A DNA stretch of 64,000 nt from Hesperophylax magnus (lineage: Eukaryota > Arthropoda > Insecta > Trichoptera > Limnephilidae), in the NCBI GenBank assembly GCA_026573805.1, contig JAIUSX010000977.1, positions 10,124,001 to 10,188,000 on the forward strand. The letters are read 5' to 3'. Below are positions 10,231-23,500 of this stretch, piece after piece; the stretch's first letter is position 1, and each line of letters starts with the position of its first letter. The translations under genes and the position numbers were made by a program. The notes beneath the pieces were generated by a model. It was given only the letters and a program-made list of their open reading frames with translations. It ran no database searches and was not told where the DNA came from.

Positions 10231-11805
10231 AATCCGTCTTCAGCTGCGCGATCCGGCAACCGTAGCACGCCTGTGGTGGGGTGCTGGAACTAAAGTGGTT
10301 CTGATTTACACCACTTCGGTACGTTGTTCGGGTCCATGGCGCTGGCATCGCCATTCTCACCGCTAGATTTATTATTATTTTAAAATATGTTAAAATTACA
10401 ATTGTACAAAAGACATTCAAACAATTGGAATATAGTCTAGCCTTGGGCGAAGGTTTTTATTGCCGGGTCGCTGGCTTAACAATTTCCCATTTCAGATTTA
10501 CGACTTTATGGGTGTATTTCTAAGTTGGCTTTCTAAATTTTTATTGCGGTTGCCGGCCAGGCTATTCACTAAATATTTAAGGTCTAATAATGCGAACTGC
10601 CGCCTCAATCTGCGTGTGAAATTACAGAGACATATGCGGGCGCACGTGTCTTTCTGTGAATTCAAGTCACGTAGATACCTAGGGACATATCAATGTGTTA
10701 TTATTTCATAATCCCATAATTAGAAGATCGTGGGTCATGATTTTCTATTTTTGTGGGGTCCGCTCTCTACAGTGAAGGGACAAGTATTTATTGAATATTG
10801 CTAATTAAATAATATCATTCCGTCGCAAAAAAATTTTTTTTTGGAAAGTAGGTACCTATTTAATCGCAGATAGTGGCAGCACCTAATAAAATATTCACAG
10901 CTGGCAACATTGAAAAAATGTCACCCGTTTGGTAAAATCGTGTGAATTGTTTATTTGTGTAAACTTTAATGTTTATTGTTTATATACAAGTTTCGACGCA
11001 CACATGCTTTTGTAAGTAAAACAAAACAAATCGTTATTACTTGAAAATATGTAAATTTTCACTTCTGTGTGTCTTTACTGAGTGAAACCAAACGTCAGGC
11101 TCTTCCGTATAGCCTTAATTTTCGTATGTTTCAAGGATGCAATTATAATATCGAAGGCGAATGCGTGTGTATCGTATTCTAGGTGTAAACACACTCTTAG
11201 TTTTGAAGTTAACATCTGCAAATTAAAATGACAGTCGTCAAATAAGGGCAATGCTCTATAAATTGAATAAACGTCATATCATCAAATGTATTTTACGAAC
11301 TATATTAAATATTATAATCTGTTGGCTTTTATTAGATTGTACACAATATTTATGCAGCAGATTTTTTCGCGATGTAACATTTCAGGATTCTAATATTTTA
11401 AATATAACCAATGAAATCTGCGAAACGATAAAATCTTACTAGCCAAACTATCTAATTTTGTGAAGTTGACGTTTGTTAGGTTAGTAATTAATACTAATTT
11501 CGGCTGTCGGTGATAGGTCGTTGTGCAGTATTCATTGGTGTGAAATATTCCTACGTAAAATTGGAATTACTTGTCATATCTAAAGATATTATAATACAAG
11601 GAGATATGCTGTCAAGTATTTTTACTGCACAATACCAATACAATTGCACTCCTTCGCTTCCGCTAAAGTGTCCGCCTCTTTCCAAACTTACACATGAAAC
11701 GTGCTAAATACATTGACACTAATACTAGAACAGATTCCGGTGCCCACACATTCCGTCAGCGTTTAGGTAAGTGACACATTACGCTATATGCATCACGGCT
11801 TGGTC
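10231..11805. other. Gene-free stretch
   Basis: The first 250 bases keep elevated GC and may belong to the same element as the minisatellite. The rest is AT-rich without recognisable genes. Confidence 0.3.
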
Positions 11806-11869
11806 TATTTCAGCATATCGTTCGCCATACACTACCATAGGAATGTATGGCGAGCGATATGCTGAAATA
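11806..11869. repeat. Hairpin with 25-base arms
   Basis: TATTTCAGCATATCG... (11806-11830) and its reverse complement (11845-11869) enclose a 14-base loop. Weaker pairing continues outward (CTATA near 11783 with TATAG near 11870), so this is probably the centre of a small foldback element. An (AAT)n run and a TATAGCGCC block follow at 11908-11990. Confidence 0.6.
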
Positions 11870-13944
11870 TAGCGCGCTTATAGCGTGGTCTGTCACAGGC
11901 TTCGTCATTAGCAATAATAATAATAATAATAATAATTGGATGACTTGTATAGCGCCGTTTTTGTGCAAAATCACCTCAAGGGCGCTGTACAAACTTATAA
12001 TACATTTCTACAGTGATCTATGTTATGACTTAACTATTTATGGAGAAAATATACAGTACAATACTTACCTGGTAGGTCACTTGAGATTAACACTTAATTA
12101 ACATTATCTAATTGTTTATTGGCGAAATTTAGATACAGGATTTAGATACAGGATTTAGGACTTAATTGAAAAATTGAATATAACTGGACTTTCTCTTAGG
12201 AATGGCATATTTAATCTAAGGGTACGAGAGCTTAAAAAGGTAAGTTTTTAGTTTAGATCTGAATTCTGTTGGACTTGTTATGGATCTTAGTTCCGGAGGG
12301 AGTTTATTCCAAGCCTTCGGCCCAGATACTCCGAAAATACTTTCAAAGAAGGGTAGGGATTGCAAGACACAAATCGGTATAAAAATCGACATTTTAATTG
12401 AATTATTAATGTTTAACTTTCATTTGATAAAAAGTCACGAGGCTTTTACATTGGGTGGATCGAAATGTTATAAAAATGGTTGCAAAAAAATATCTCTTAC
12501 ATTGCAATGGTTTACAATTGGATTAAATAAAAAATTATCATTGAAAACTGAAATTATCATAAAATTATCTTGACCTAAAAAAGTATGTTTTGAAGTAATA
12601 ATAATTGGTATATTCATTTGCTAAACTATGTAGACAAGGAATTGGCAAGATTGCTACATAATTTGTTTGTGAATGGTGACGTTGAAGTAGGTCCTTGTGT
12701 TTAGTGTGTCGAGTAGGTAGTTTCATGAACTAGCTGAAGTAACCGGCGTTGCCCGGGGTTTACAGAGTTTTCGAAATCAGAATCATTTCTCAAACTTTTG
12801 TCTGACATATTCATAGGCTTTAAACTGGAATAGAATAGAAGTGAAGATTTTGCAAAAGTTTTTAGTCCGGAAGTATATTTCATTCTTATATTACACCGAG
12901 TCATCAGGTCTCTGACTCCACTGCCGGAGCTCTCTAACAACTATTGTTGATCTGCATTTATCAAATTTCTTTTTATAATGCATTTATGACATCTGTCATT
13001 GATTTAAATTTCTTCCGATATCGCCTTTTGGTTGCTTGAAGACGTTTTATGTGCAATTTTTGAGATGCATTTAAATATTTTTTTCATACAATAACTGCAA
13101 TTTTTTTCCTTATCTGAATCTTCAATTGTTGGTGTTTGCGCTGCAGCTGTAGTGAGCGAAGTAGAGATTGTGGGTTCACTTGAGAGTTGTAAATAACAAC
13201 ACAAAAAATGTTGACGGAAAAAAAATATTTCTTCTTCTCATCTAACCTAAAATACTTTTTTTAAATTTTTTTATTATTATATATTACACACTTTACAGAT
13301 ATAAGGCAAAAAAGTCCCGATAAACTGCATTTAGCAGTTTGTCTAACGGGTTCTTTACATTATAAATCTTATTATAGTGAATTTACAGTTACATTTTTAC
13401 AATTATATTAATTATACACACTCACTGACCAATAGGATGCATGATCTGGGCAATAAGTATGGGGGTGCTATTGATTTATTTATTGACTCCATATATAGAA
13501 TTAAGCATAATCTACACCAACACTTTGTTGAATCCTACAAATTAGAGTAGCTTTGGTAAATTAGTTTTAATGATTTGTCATATATGTAGTGTTGTTTTAA
13601 TTTCTTTTTTTACTTTATGTTACTCTTACGTTTTACTAATATTGCTTCATATTTTTTGATATTTTCTCATTATACTTGTAATCGTAATTTTACAAGTGTG
13701 TATTTTGTACCTTCTTTAAAATGGATTACATCTATTTACTGTCAATATCTCCTGTATAATACATATTATCCTATGTACACTGCATCATGTATCACTTCTA
13801 TGTAAAAGCCTTTTTAGGCGTATATATATAAATTATATGTATGAATCAAAAAATTGAAAAATTTTACAGAAATATAGCAAAAGAAAATTATGAAAAACAT
13901 AAATAACAATTTTAAAAGTCTTTAGAATAATATATCATTGTAAG
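11870..13944. other. Gene-free stretch with retroelement debris
   Basis: 11908-11990 carries (AATAAT)n plus TATAGCGCC/GGCGCTGTACAA, the dispersed tail motif. A 97-codon frame at 12280-12573 has no recognised family. 12720-12760 (ACTAGCTGAAGTAACC) resembles another insect repeat end. No gene is called. Confidence 0.35.
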
Positions 13945-14290
13945 CTAATACAAATTAATTCTTTCAGTAAGCCAAGTCTTCAGTAAGTTCACCAATTGCT
14001 TGTTTTGGGCACAGTTTTTAATTTCAACAGGTAACATATTAAAACAAATATTCTTTATAAAAAATGAATAGAAATCACCCAGAATTATACATAAGTGGTA
14101 GTTTGAATGTAGGAACAGCCAATGCATATCATAAAATAACATAAATAATCACATTTTTTTCATGTGAATATGGTAGAAGAGTCCCAACTGCTCCCTTCTG
14201 TATGGAGACAGTGAGACTCTGACATCCCCAATTGGAGTATGTTGTGAGGCAGAAAGGGTAAAATTTCTTTACTCCTCTACGAACAAATTA
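13945..14290 (-). mobile_element. Degenerate LINE-like fragment
   Basis: The 65-codon minus frame includes NMLPVEIKN, the kind of C-terminal motif seen downstream of reverse transcriptase in several LINE clades (compare NLPIEIKK in the clearer fragment at 36326-36556). The upstream part on the same strand (14174-14280) shares CCAATTG/TTGTGAGGC words with 41590-41700 and 54110-54210. Too short to assign a clade. Confidence 0.35.
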
Positions 14291-14404
14291 TTTAAACAAA
14301 ACTTTGTTTCAACTTAATTACCACAAGAAGCAACTATTTACGCCGGGAGAGATTGTAAAAGATGCATTTAAGTTCCATTTTTCCAATCAAAGTTCATAGA
14401 TTTG

Positions 14405-14600
14405 ACCGGTCGGTAGCCGAGTTGACATCGCGTTTGGGTCCCACCCAGGCGTAGTGTGTTCAATTCCTCGGCTGGCTAAGTCCTCCATCACAACACAAGC
14501 AACATTTTCAGCTTATTGTGGTGGTAGTAGGAAATTTTCAAATATTATCAGGTTATTCGTAACCTGGGAATGTTTGTCTTTCTTTTAAAAAAAAAAAAAT
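14405..14600 (+). mobile_element. tRNA-derived SINE with poly(A) tail
   Basis: The head contains a good A box (TAGCCGAGTTG) and a B box (TGTTCAATTCC) spaced as in a tRNA gene. It is followed by an unrelated body of about 120 bases and an uninterrupted run of 13 A (about 14587-14599). It does not fold as a full tRNA, so it is a SINE, not a tRNA gene. Confidence 0.7.
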
Positions 14601-15702
14601 AATAATATTTTGTATTTGGAAAGAATAATAAAACAAAAATAATACATTAAATAAAAAAAATAGTATTGCGAAATATCGATAGTCGGTATTTAATCGTAAT
14701 CGCGTCCCGTCAGTAGCTTTGCCATGACAGCTTCGCTGGCGAGAGTGGGGGCTTGCGACAATAAAAACAATGAAAAATCATTAAAAAATTGATATTGTGT
14801 TCTAATTTTGTAATAACAGGTGAAATGATATTCCATATGATTTGAAGTTCACTTGGCGTGTCGTATTTTCACAAAGTTACACTGCACAAGACGGCATATT
14901 TAATAAAATGAGCACGAACTGTACTCGGCGACAACACAAACTCTACTAAATGAATGAAATCTTTACGTATTTAAATCACGCTCAGTAGACCTTGATCCAC
15001 CGACGGTCGGGCAGCCCTCGTAGCATATCTCCTTATATTCTATTATGTTTGATCATATCAGACAAGCAATAAAGTAGGTAAAAAAATTATTTAATGAATT
15101 TATAATTCTTTATTCAAATGCATATTTCTTTTATTTACATTGTTGATAGATCTCTGTAAAAAATGTCAATAATATATTAACACAAAAAAATTAAATGATT
15201 TCCCCATATTATGAAGCACCAGGAAAATTTTGTTTTCTTTAAAATTTCGGCAACACATTTATATTTAGTTATGAAGGTATAGCGTAATATGTCGCCTACC
15301 TAAAGCACTAGCATAGAAATTTACTGATGCTAACTAATACCGTTTAAGTATTTCGACTGCTTTAGAAAATAACTTTTTTTAACATACTTAAGACTCGTAC
15401 TTAAAAAAAATATGTTTCTTTTAAAGATAATATCCGTAGATTTGTTATGCCGAAACGTTAATTATATGAAATTCCCCCTGTAGAAAAAAATTGCAAGCTC
15501 CAAAAATTATTAAAAACACGTTTTGTTCTGTTATTTAATATGCATGGAAAAAATCATTGTATCTTAACTAAACTAAAGCATTTGTCGAGAGATTTTTACT
15601 CTATTTCAAACCAGTCGCGTTTTATTAAATATTTTCACCATTTACGCTGAATTGTTATCGTTTTTTAATATGAGCGTGATCCTCTAACATTCGTATTTAC
15701 AG

Positions 15703-15808
15703 ATCTCCCTTTCAAACCATCTTTGAACGCTTACTACGGATCCTTAACCCGGAGAGATCCGTTGAAAATTAGTCCTCTTTCCTATGAACGTAGATATGTA
15801 ACGGAAAG
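15703..15808 (+). other. Candidate orphan or 5' untranslated exon
   Basis: 106 bases lie between a plausible acceptor (CGTATTTACAG) and a strong donor (AAAGGTGAGT). One frame is open throughout, translating to about 35 residues with no recognised family. It is more GC-rich than its surroundings. It could be a 5' untranslated exon of the forkhead gene, since an acceptor exists at 17330 and an in-frame stop precedes the ATG there, or mere chance. Confidence 0.2.
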
Positions 15809-16594
15809 GTGAGTTACAACAGAGTCCTCAGTAGCAGGACTGTATCATAAAGAAATTCAATAGCCAAGAGATTTGTCAAAAATTCAGATTATCCCCATTG
15901 ATGTATTATATTTAGATGAGACATGAACTGAAAAAAATTGGTTCCACTGTTTTACCTCCAACACTCCCAACCCTCTAACGCTGAACGACTGAAAACTACC
16001 AAATCCGGTCCCCATGCACTGTTACTCGCGCAATAATAGTGGAACAAGTTTGGATGATATATTAGTATGCAATAGAGCCTGTGATTTTTCACAGAACTGC
16101 TAGTTGATCTGGTTAAGACAAATAACCTAACCAAATATTGTACAATGCAATGATTCAGTTTTATTGGTTCAATTCTTTGTTTTGTTTTATGATTGCAAGT
16201 GATTATTTATTGATGAATGAATCATATTATTTGCCAATAATGAATTATAATTTTAATTAGGACATCTTTTTTTTGCTGTTAAATAATTACAAAGTAATGG
16301 GGCTAGTTATAATTAAAAATATGTATGTCACTAAATGTTATTGCTAATTTCTAACTATGATTTTCCACCATGTTTGCAACATACTTTGAACTTATTGTCA
16401 ATTTTGCTAAAATTCAAATATTGCCTTGCCCTAAATATTTAACTTCAAAGAAAATACAGTACGCTCCCTGATAACTGGCTTTATTCTCTAAATCTAGACT
16501 TGCCTAATATTTGTAATTATTACATTGTACACTCTGTTTTCGACAAACCATCATCGCCTGTAATATTTTTTTTTTTACAAACTTTTTGAACCTG

Positions 16595-16700
16595 GGAACC
16601 TCTGTTAACATAGCGGACCACTTGGGGCGGACTGTGGCAGGGGTGTTGGTTATACAATAAATGGTTCCCGGGGTGTACATACATACCCGCCTCCCAAATT
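16595..16700 (-). mobile_element. Fragment of dispersed repeat family R-A
   Basis: Read on the minus strand, it contains CCCCGGGAACCATTTATTG and ATAACCAACACCCCTGCC, matching 17628-17690 (+) and 53230-53280 (+). The family is unidentified, probably the untranslated region of a retroelement. Confidence 0.6.
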
Positions 16701-17390
16701 GTGATTTGTAATGATCACATACAAAAAAAAAACGATAATACAAATTATATTTAGTGTTACATTACATATTGAGAAAAAATTCTTCTTCACCAGTTGCCTT
16801 CTCCTATCTAAGGTTGACTATTCTCAGGGAAATCTGTACCCTGCAGGCTATACAGCCTGAAAAAATTCTACGAAACTGCACTCATACCAGTCACAGAAAA
16901 AGTATTTCATATTTAACTTGTAATTAGAACTCATTATGCAAAGTAATGATGTTTGTACAATTATTATAGTACATACATAACATCATGTGTAAACACTTAT
17001 TTTTCCCTTTTTCTTTCATGCTTTAGGTAGGGTATGTCGATATATGCCATGACATTTTATGCCCCTTGAGTGCGGTGTGCCCAGACATGTAGACTGGGTT
17101 ATAGAAAATGTCTGGAAAACATGGTCACTGCATGGGGTGTCCCTGTCACCTGCTCATTCCACATTGGATATATTGGGAATTACTTATTAATTTTATCTGT
17201 CAATCCTTTTTTACTTATCAAATTTTTTCCACATGCAAACCATTGTGCAGGGATTTCACTGTCATATGAATAATAAAAAAAATGATTACATTTGAAAATG
17301 ATTTAAATGATATGTTTTATTAATTTCCAGTTAGTCTTACGGGCTGCAGGATGATAGCAGGTCTGTCCAGTGGCGTGTGCCTGTGCTAGG

Positions 17391-17557
17391 ATGGGTGACT
17401 TGTCCAGTGAGTGCGAGGAGTGGGCGGGAGAGCTGGGTCCGCGGGGACCGCCCCACAACCCCCTAGGTCACCTGCCCCCCTTGCCAGCCCTGCCCCTATC
17501 TCCCCCTGCTATCACTGCGGTGCAGACCAAACCCAACGATGAAAAACCGCCGTATAG
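17391..17557 (+). CDS. Forkhead gene, coding exon 1
   Basis: 55 codons plus two bases (TATAG|GTAAAA). It encodes the acidic start, a Pro-rich linker (PPLPALPLSPPA) and the first domain residues KPPY. An acceptor at 17330 (AATTTCCAG) suggests the exon starts at 17331 with a short 5' untranslated part after an upstream non-coding exon. Confidence 0.8.
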
Positions 17558-20500
17558 GTAAAATTACTGTCTTATTTCTTTTTTAACCCTTGAATGCCAG
17601 CATATCCTCAATATTTCAATTTCAGAGGTGGGTATGGGTACCGCTGCCCCGGGAACCATTTATTGGGTAACCAACGCTCCTGTTATAGATCCTATCCAGA
17701 TTCCTACCCACCCCTCACGCCTTTTTCCTACCCAAAATTTCCTCTCCTTTCTTTCCCTAATAAGAACCTCCACGCATCGTTTTTTCCTCAAGGCCTCATG
17801 TGTGGAGCTAATGTAAGAAGAAAAAATTATATACATGAATTATTTTGTATTTCTTGTTTTTGATCCAGGTATTTTAACTGCTTTTTTTATTATCTGATAG
17901 CATTACATTTATACTGTCTCTTACTAAAGTTCTCACAGAGATTATTGATTTACTTACAATTATTATTTTTTCTTTTCTCGAGCCATAAAAAAATAAGTGG
18001 TTATTCTGACAAAATGAACAAATAGATTGCTACGCTACTTAAGTCACCTGTAATTTGATAATTTATATAATATGATAATGTTGTGTTCGCACAAACAGTT
18101 TTCCATCTCGTCGTGGAAGGAGTTTTATAAATAATTGGTTCTTTATATTAATCAGGGATTTATTAATACTCCGCGTATTATATTGGTGACTCGATAGTCG
18201 ACCTAGCTAGAAGCTCGCTAATTGGAGTCTGGGCCAGTGAGATTGTCTGAGAGCCTTCGCACTGTCCATGGCGACAACTGGCCACTGGCTCCATTTTGCG
18301 GACTTTGCGCAAGCTCTATGCACTGCCATCTGTGTGTGCATCTACAAAGCTTCCTAACAGATAATAATGGTTATTTATGGGTTTGTGCAGATTGGCATCA
18401 ATGGAAAATAATCTACTATATTTCATTAATATGTCATTTTAACTTTTTTTTTTCTCTTACCTTTTGTATTTTTATATTTTCTTACACTTTATACTTTGTA
18501 CTTACAACTTTTTAACTTTATACCTATGTTAATGGCACATGTTGTGCCGTATGTTTTTAAAATAAATAAATATATATACATATCCGTAGGGGATTTGCTG
18601 GGAACTCAGCCCACTTGCCTTAATTTTATAGTATTTTGATCCTTGATTATTATTGGAATGCCAGGTTCCCACCACCTGATAAGCCTTTGGAATACCAGGT
18701 TCCCACCACCTGATAAGCCTTTGGAATACCAGGTTCCCACCACCTGATAAGCCTTTGGAATACCAGGTTCCCACCACCTGATAAGCCTTTGGAATACCAG
18801 GTTCCCACCACCTGATAAGCCTTTGGAATGCCAGGTTCCCACCACCTGATAAGCCTTTGGAATACCAGGTTCCCACCACCTGATAAGCCTTTGGAATACC
18901 AGGTTCCCACCACCTGATAAGCCTTTGGAATGCCAGGTTCCCACCACCTGATAAGCCTTTGGAATACCAGGTTCCCACCACCTGATAAGCCTTTGGAATA
19001 CCAGGTTCCCACCACCTGATAAGCCTTTGGAATACCAGGTTCCCACCACCTGATAAGCCTTTGGAATACCAGGTTCCCACCACCTGATAAGCCTTTGGAA
19101 TGCCAGGTTCCCACCACCTGATTTTTGCAAAATGATGTTTTTGTAAATTGTACCGTCTTACTAAATAATGTGTTTATGTAATTATAAAAATTGTATATAT
19201 ATATCTTTCCAATGTAGTTTCCAAGGATAAGTATTTATATTCAAAGAAAAAAAAATTCTCTTTCAAATGTTATAAAAAATATTAAATACTGAATAAATAC
19301 AGAAATTTTACAATATTTTTCAGCTAAATATACATTCTTCAGAAAACATTTATGAGGCTTTCCTGAAAATAAATACAGTAAAATCGGAATTATGACATTT
19401 GACAAGGAATTTGCGACGCTCTTTTTCGCAGACAAAATAAATATGTTTGCAATTGACGTAACGAAAAGCTAAAATAATATTAAGATACATTATTTCCTTG
19501 CCGAGCAAATTGAATATATTTTTGTATGCAAGGAGCATTTTTTAGGGTACAAAATACAATATCGGGGCAAGTGCGGTGAATTATTAGCAAATCTGCTATG
19601 GATTTCTTGGCACACTAGAGGTTAAAGTAGTCATTGCTACAGATCGCTACTATACAATAGAAGAAGATAACTTTTAGTAGTTAATTTGCAAACTATTCAT
19701 TGCTTTATGGATTTGTGTTATAGTATACATATTTGTTGTGTTCCAGCTATGCAAGCCTCATCCGACTGGCCATCAGCAACTGCACTAAGGGCAAGATGAC
19801 CCTCTCACAGATCTACCAGTTCATCATACAGACCTTCCCCTACTATCGGGTGGCCAACACCGGATGGAAGGTGCGCTATAAGTTCCCTCATTGTACACTA
19901 CTCTCGCACTTAATCAAAACTTTATTTTTACAATAAAATGCAAAAAATACATTCTAATACCTCTTTTTACAACATAGACTTATTATTTCGAGGCAAATTC
20001 CTCAGGCCAGTATTAAATGGATCTGAATTAAGATAACTCTCCTATAGACAATAACGCAATAACCAATCACTGAATAAGTAGGTACTTTGTGAACAGAAGA
20101 TGGTAAATACATAACACCATGGACATTCCTGAACGAGTTTATTAGTATTTTGTAACACAAAATCCGTAAACTTGTCTTTATTTATGTTATAACCTGATGA
20201 AAAACGTTGTAGTAGATGACATTGACATCTGTCGAACATATCCTTAACCCCTCAGGCCTCTAGCATATTCTGTCAGAATTTGTGTGTATTTCCCGCTTTG
20301 CAATAAAATCCAAATAAGTGGAATATTTCTGAATGTATCTGAAAATTAAAAAAAACTGCTTTAGAAAGGTTTAAAAAATACTCTGACTTTCTGTAAAAAT
20401 ATGACTGAGGCCTGAGGTGTTAATTAATATTTCTACGAATATAAATATCGAGGTATTACAATATATATTTTCAATGATATAATTAAAAATAAGTTGTTAA

Positions 20501-23500
20501 GCAAAAACATTAGCCCCGGGCCGTAGCGCATTTTCAGGTGTTTTTATTGTGCAATGCAAATATTTGTATGACGGCTGCCCATTAAAATATAATATTTGGC
20601 CGGGTTTATTGTCATAAGAATAAACTCCTCGGTTAATACAATATTAACTAACATTGTACGCCAAAACATATCAGAATGATAAAAAAATGACATGACCTAA
20701 CCTTTCACTTACCTATAAAATGATATTAATGACATTTGAAACACTTTTACACTCGTTGGCTGAACACTTACGCTGCATTTTGACTGTTTATTTAATGAAC
20801 TTTATATTTTCAAGCAATCATTTTACAATTAGCCGACTGACAGTTCAAAAGAATGCGGCGTCACACCTAATATTAATATTGACAGATGCTTCAAATTTGA
20901 CAAAGTAGTTTTAAAAAAAAATGTAGGTGATGACATTATTCTCTCTAACAAGGAATGCACGATGGCAAGAGAAGAGTGCGACCATGCGATGCTAATAAGT
21001 AATTTATTTGTTTTCTCTCTCTCTCTCTGTATTATTAGGGCACTTCCTCAGCAATTGGACCCTTGCAATATTTTTATAGTTGAAAAGTTTTAATTAAAAT
21101 TTATAGAAATGATAAGAAAAGGAACATTACTGCTGACCATTCTATTGTTTTCCCAATTAGTGTTAATATGAGACTATTGCATATTTCAGAACTCCATCCG
21201 TCACAACCTCTCCCTCAACAAGTGTTTCCGCAAGGTGGCCCGGAGCAAGGATGACCCGGGGAAGGGCTCCTACTGGGCCATCGACCTGACCTACTCCCAG
21301 GATGAGGGGCAGATCAAGAGGAAGAAGGGAAACATCTTCAGGGTGAGCGGATCTGCATACCTTATTTAACTTTTACTATCCCTTTTACAATGTGCACAAA
21401 ATCAGTAAGTACAAATATTATCTGAATTATACTTGAAGATATGCCATCGGCGTAAAAGACCTTATTGTGAAGGGTGTCTAGGTCGAGGAGTGCATTTATG
21501 GATTGCTCCTGTAATTTCACATTCTTACTGCAAGTTTTGTTTTAACCCTTAAAATATTTTTATGCACGAGTCCCAACGACACTGTGAAATTTCATGGAAT
21601 TTCCCCCCCCCCCCCGGCTTCCCAGATATTTTTTTAAGTTTTCGAAAAACGAAATACAGTAGAACCTCGTTAATTCGAAATCCATGGGACATCAAAAATC
21701 AAATTTCGAATTAACGAATTCCCACGTAATTCGAAATTTTATGAAAAAAAAAAAATAAAAAATACGCCGAAAATCGATTATTGCGGCCGCCTCTTCAAAT
21801 CCGGGTGGTATTTTAGTTGTAAATTCGTATAATACCAATTATTTCTTTATTTTCGCGGTCGATTACCGTAACGGCGGGCCCTTTAAATTTAGATATTCGC
21901 AATAAATTCGTAAAAATGCTATATATTTACGCGTAAATCGAGATTTCGCTGCCGATTTCGGTCGCGGCCTACCCTTTATTGAGATATTCGTAAAAATACG
22001 ATATATTTCCGCGTTAAACGAGAATTCGCGGCCGTATTCCGTCGCGGCCGGCTCTTTAAATGCAGATATTCGAAATAAATTCGCAAAAATACCGATATAT
22101 TTCCGTGTAAATCGAGAATGCGCGGCCGATTTCCGTCGCGGCCGACCCTTTAAATTAAGATATTTGATGTAAATTCGTAAAAATATGAAATATTTCCGCG
22201 TAAATCGAATTTTATCGGCAGTTTTTCGTCGCGGACGGCCTTTTAAGTTCAGATATTTGAAGTAAATTCGTAAAAATATGTCATATTTCGGCGTGAATCG
22301 AAATTTTTCGGCCGACTTCCGTCGCGCCGTATTTTTTAACTCGGATATTCGAAATGAAGTTAGTAAATATACGATATATTTCCGCGTAAATTGAAATTTC
22401 GCGTCCGATTTCCGTCGCGGCGGGCCCTTTAAAATTCAGATATTCGAAATAAATTCGTAAAAATACGATATATTTACGCGTAAATCGAGATTTCGCGGCC
22501 GATTTCCGTCGCAGCGGGCCATTTAAAATCAAATATTCTAAATAAATTCGTAAATATACGATACATTTACGCGTAAATCGAAATTTCGCGGCCGAGTTTC
22601 GTCGCGGCTGACCCTTTAAATACAGATATTTGGTGTAAACTCGTAAAACTACGACATATATCCACGTAAAACGTATTTTCTCGGCCCTTCAAACTCGGAT
22701 ATTCGAAATAAATTTGAAAAAAATACAACATTCCAGTGTAAATCGATTCAGATTTACAAAATAATAATACTTATTAGGACGATGTATAACCACGTAAAAA
22801 TACATTTTTCGGCGTTTTACCGCCACGGCTGACTTTTAGATTCAGATTTACGAAATATTATGATTTATTTTCGCAAAAATCAAATTTTTTCGAATTACAC
22901 GAACAAATTTTCGTGCGCGGACAAAAATAAATTTCGAATTACGAATTAACGAATTTCGAATTAAAAAAATTTTTGTATGAAAAATTTTTTCTGCGGAATT
23001 TTTTTTTGCGAAAATTTCGAATTACGCGTTTTTTCGAATTATCGGGGTTCGAATTAACGGGGTTCTACTGTACCCTGTAGAAACCAGATAAAATTATCTT
23101 TGAGAAGTTTGTATTTGAAATAATCATTGATATTTCCAAATAATAATATTTTAACCGTTTTAGTGCTAATCAATTTTTGCAAAAATAAATGTAAATTGCT
23201 ATACACATATTGATTAATTTAGAGGAAAAAATAATAGTGTCAAATAAAACACTCTAATTTAGACAAATATTAATCAATTTTATTAATTCTTTTTGCATTA
23301 TAAAGAAAAAATGTTTATTGATATGAATATGAAAAAATAAGCATAAAATATCAATTTTATTTCTTTTATAATTGAAATTGATCATTTGTTGCTTTAGAAA
23401 ACATTTTTGTTGGAGGAATTTTGGCGAAATTTGGTGTTTCTTCTGTTTCTGAAGATGAAGAGGAGATAGAAGGCTCCTTTCAATCCTCAATCTTTTTCTT

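Larger units (their letters stand above)
14601..17330. other. Gene-free stretch upstream of the forkhead gene
   Basis: Mostly AT-rich without recognisable repeats apart from the fragment at 16595-16700. This is where 5' untranslated exons and the promoter of the forkhead gene may lie. One exon-like candidate is listed at 15703-15808. No promoter motif could be supported. Confidence 0.35.

Noticed and set aside
9548..10420. A 290-codon and a 222-codon minus-strand frame
   Set aside because: Both run through the GC-rich minisatellite in different frames and give low-complexity Pro/Arg/Ser protein with no family resemblance.
18529..19130. Three overlapping minus-strand frames of 155-184 codons with a repeating peptide
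   Set aside because: They translate the 34-base array in all three frames; open only because the unit lacks minus-strand stops.
20191..20207. A third hammerhead-like core (CCTGATGAAAAACG)
   Set aside because: No stem II between the CTGATGA and the following A-rich box; likely chance.
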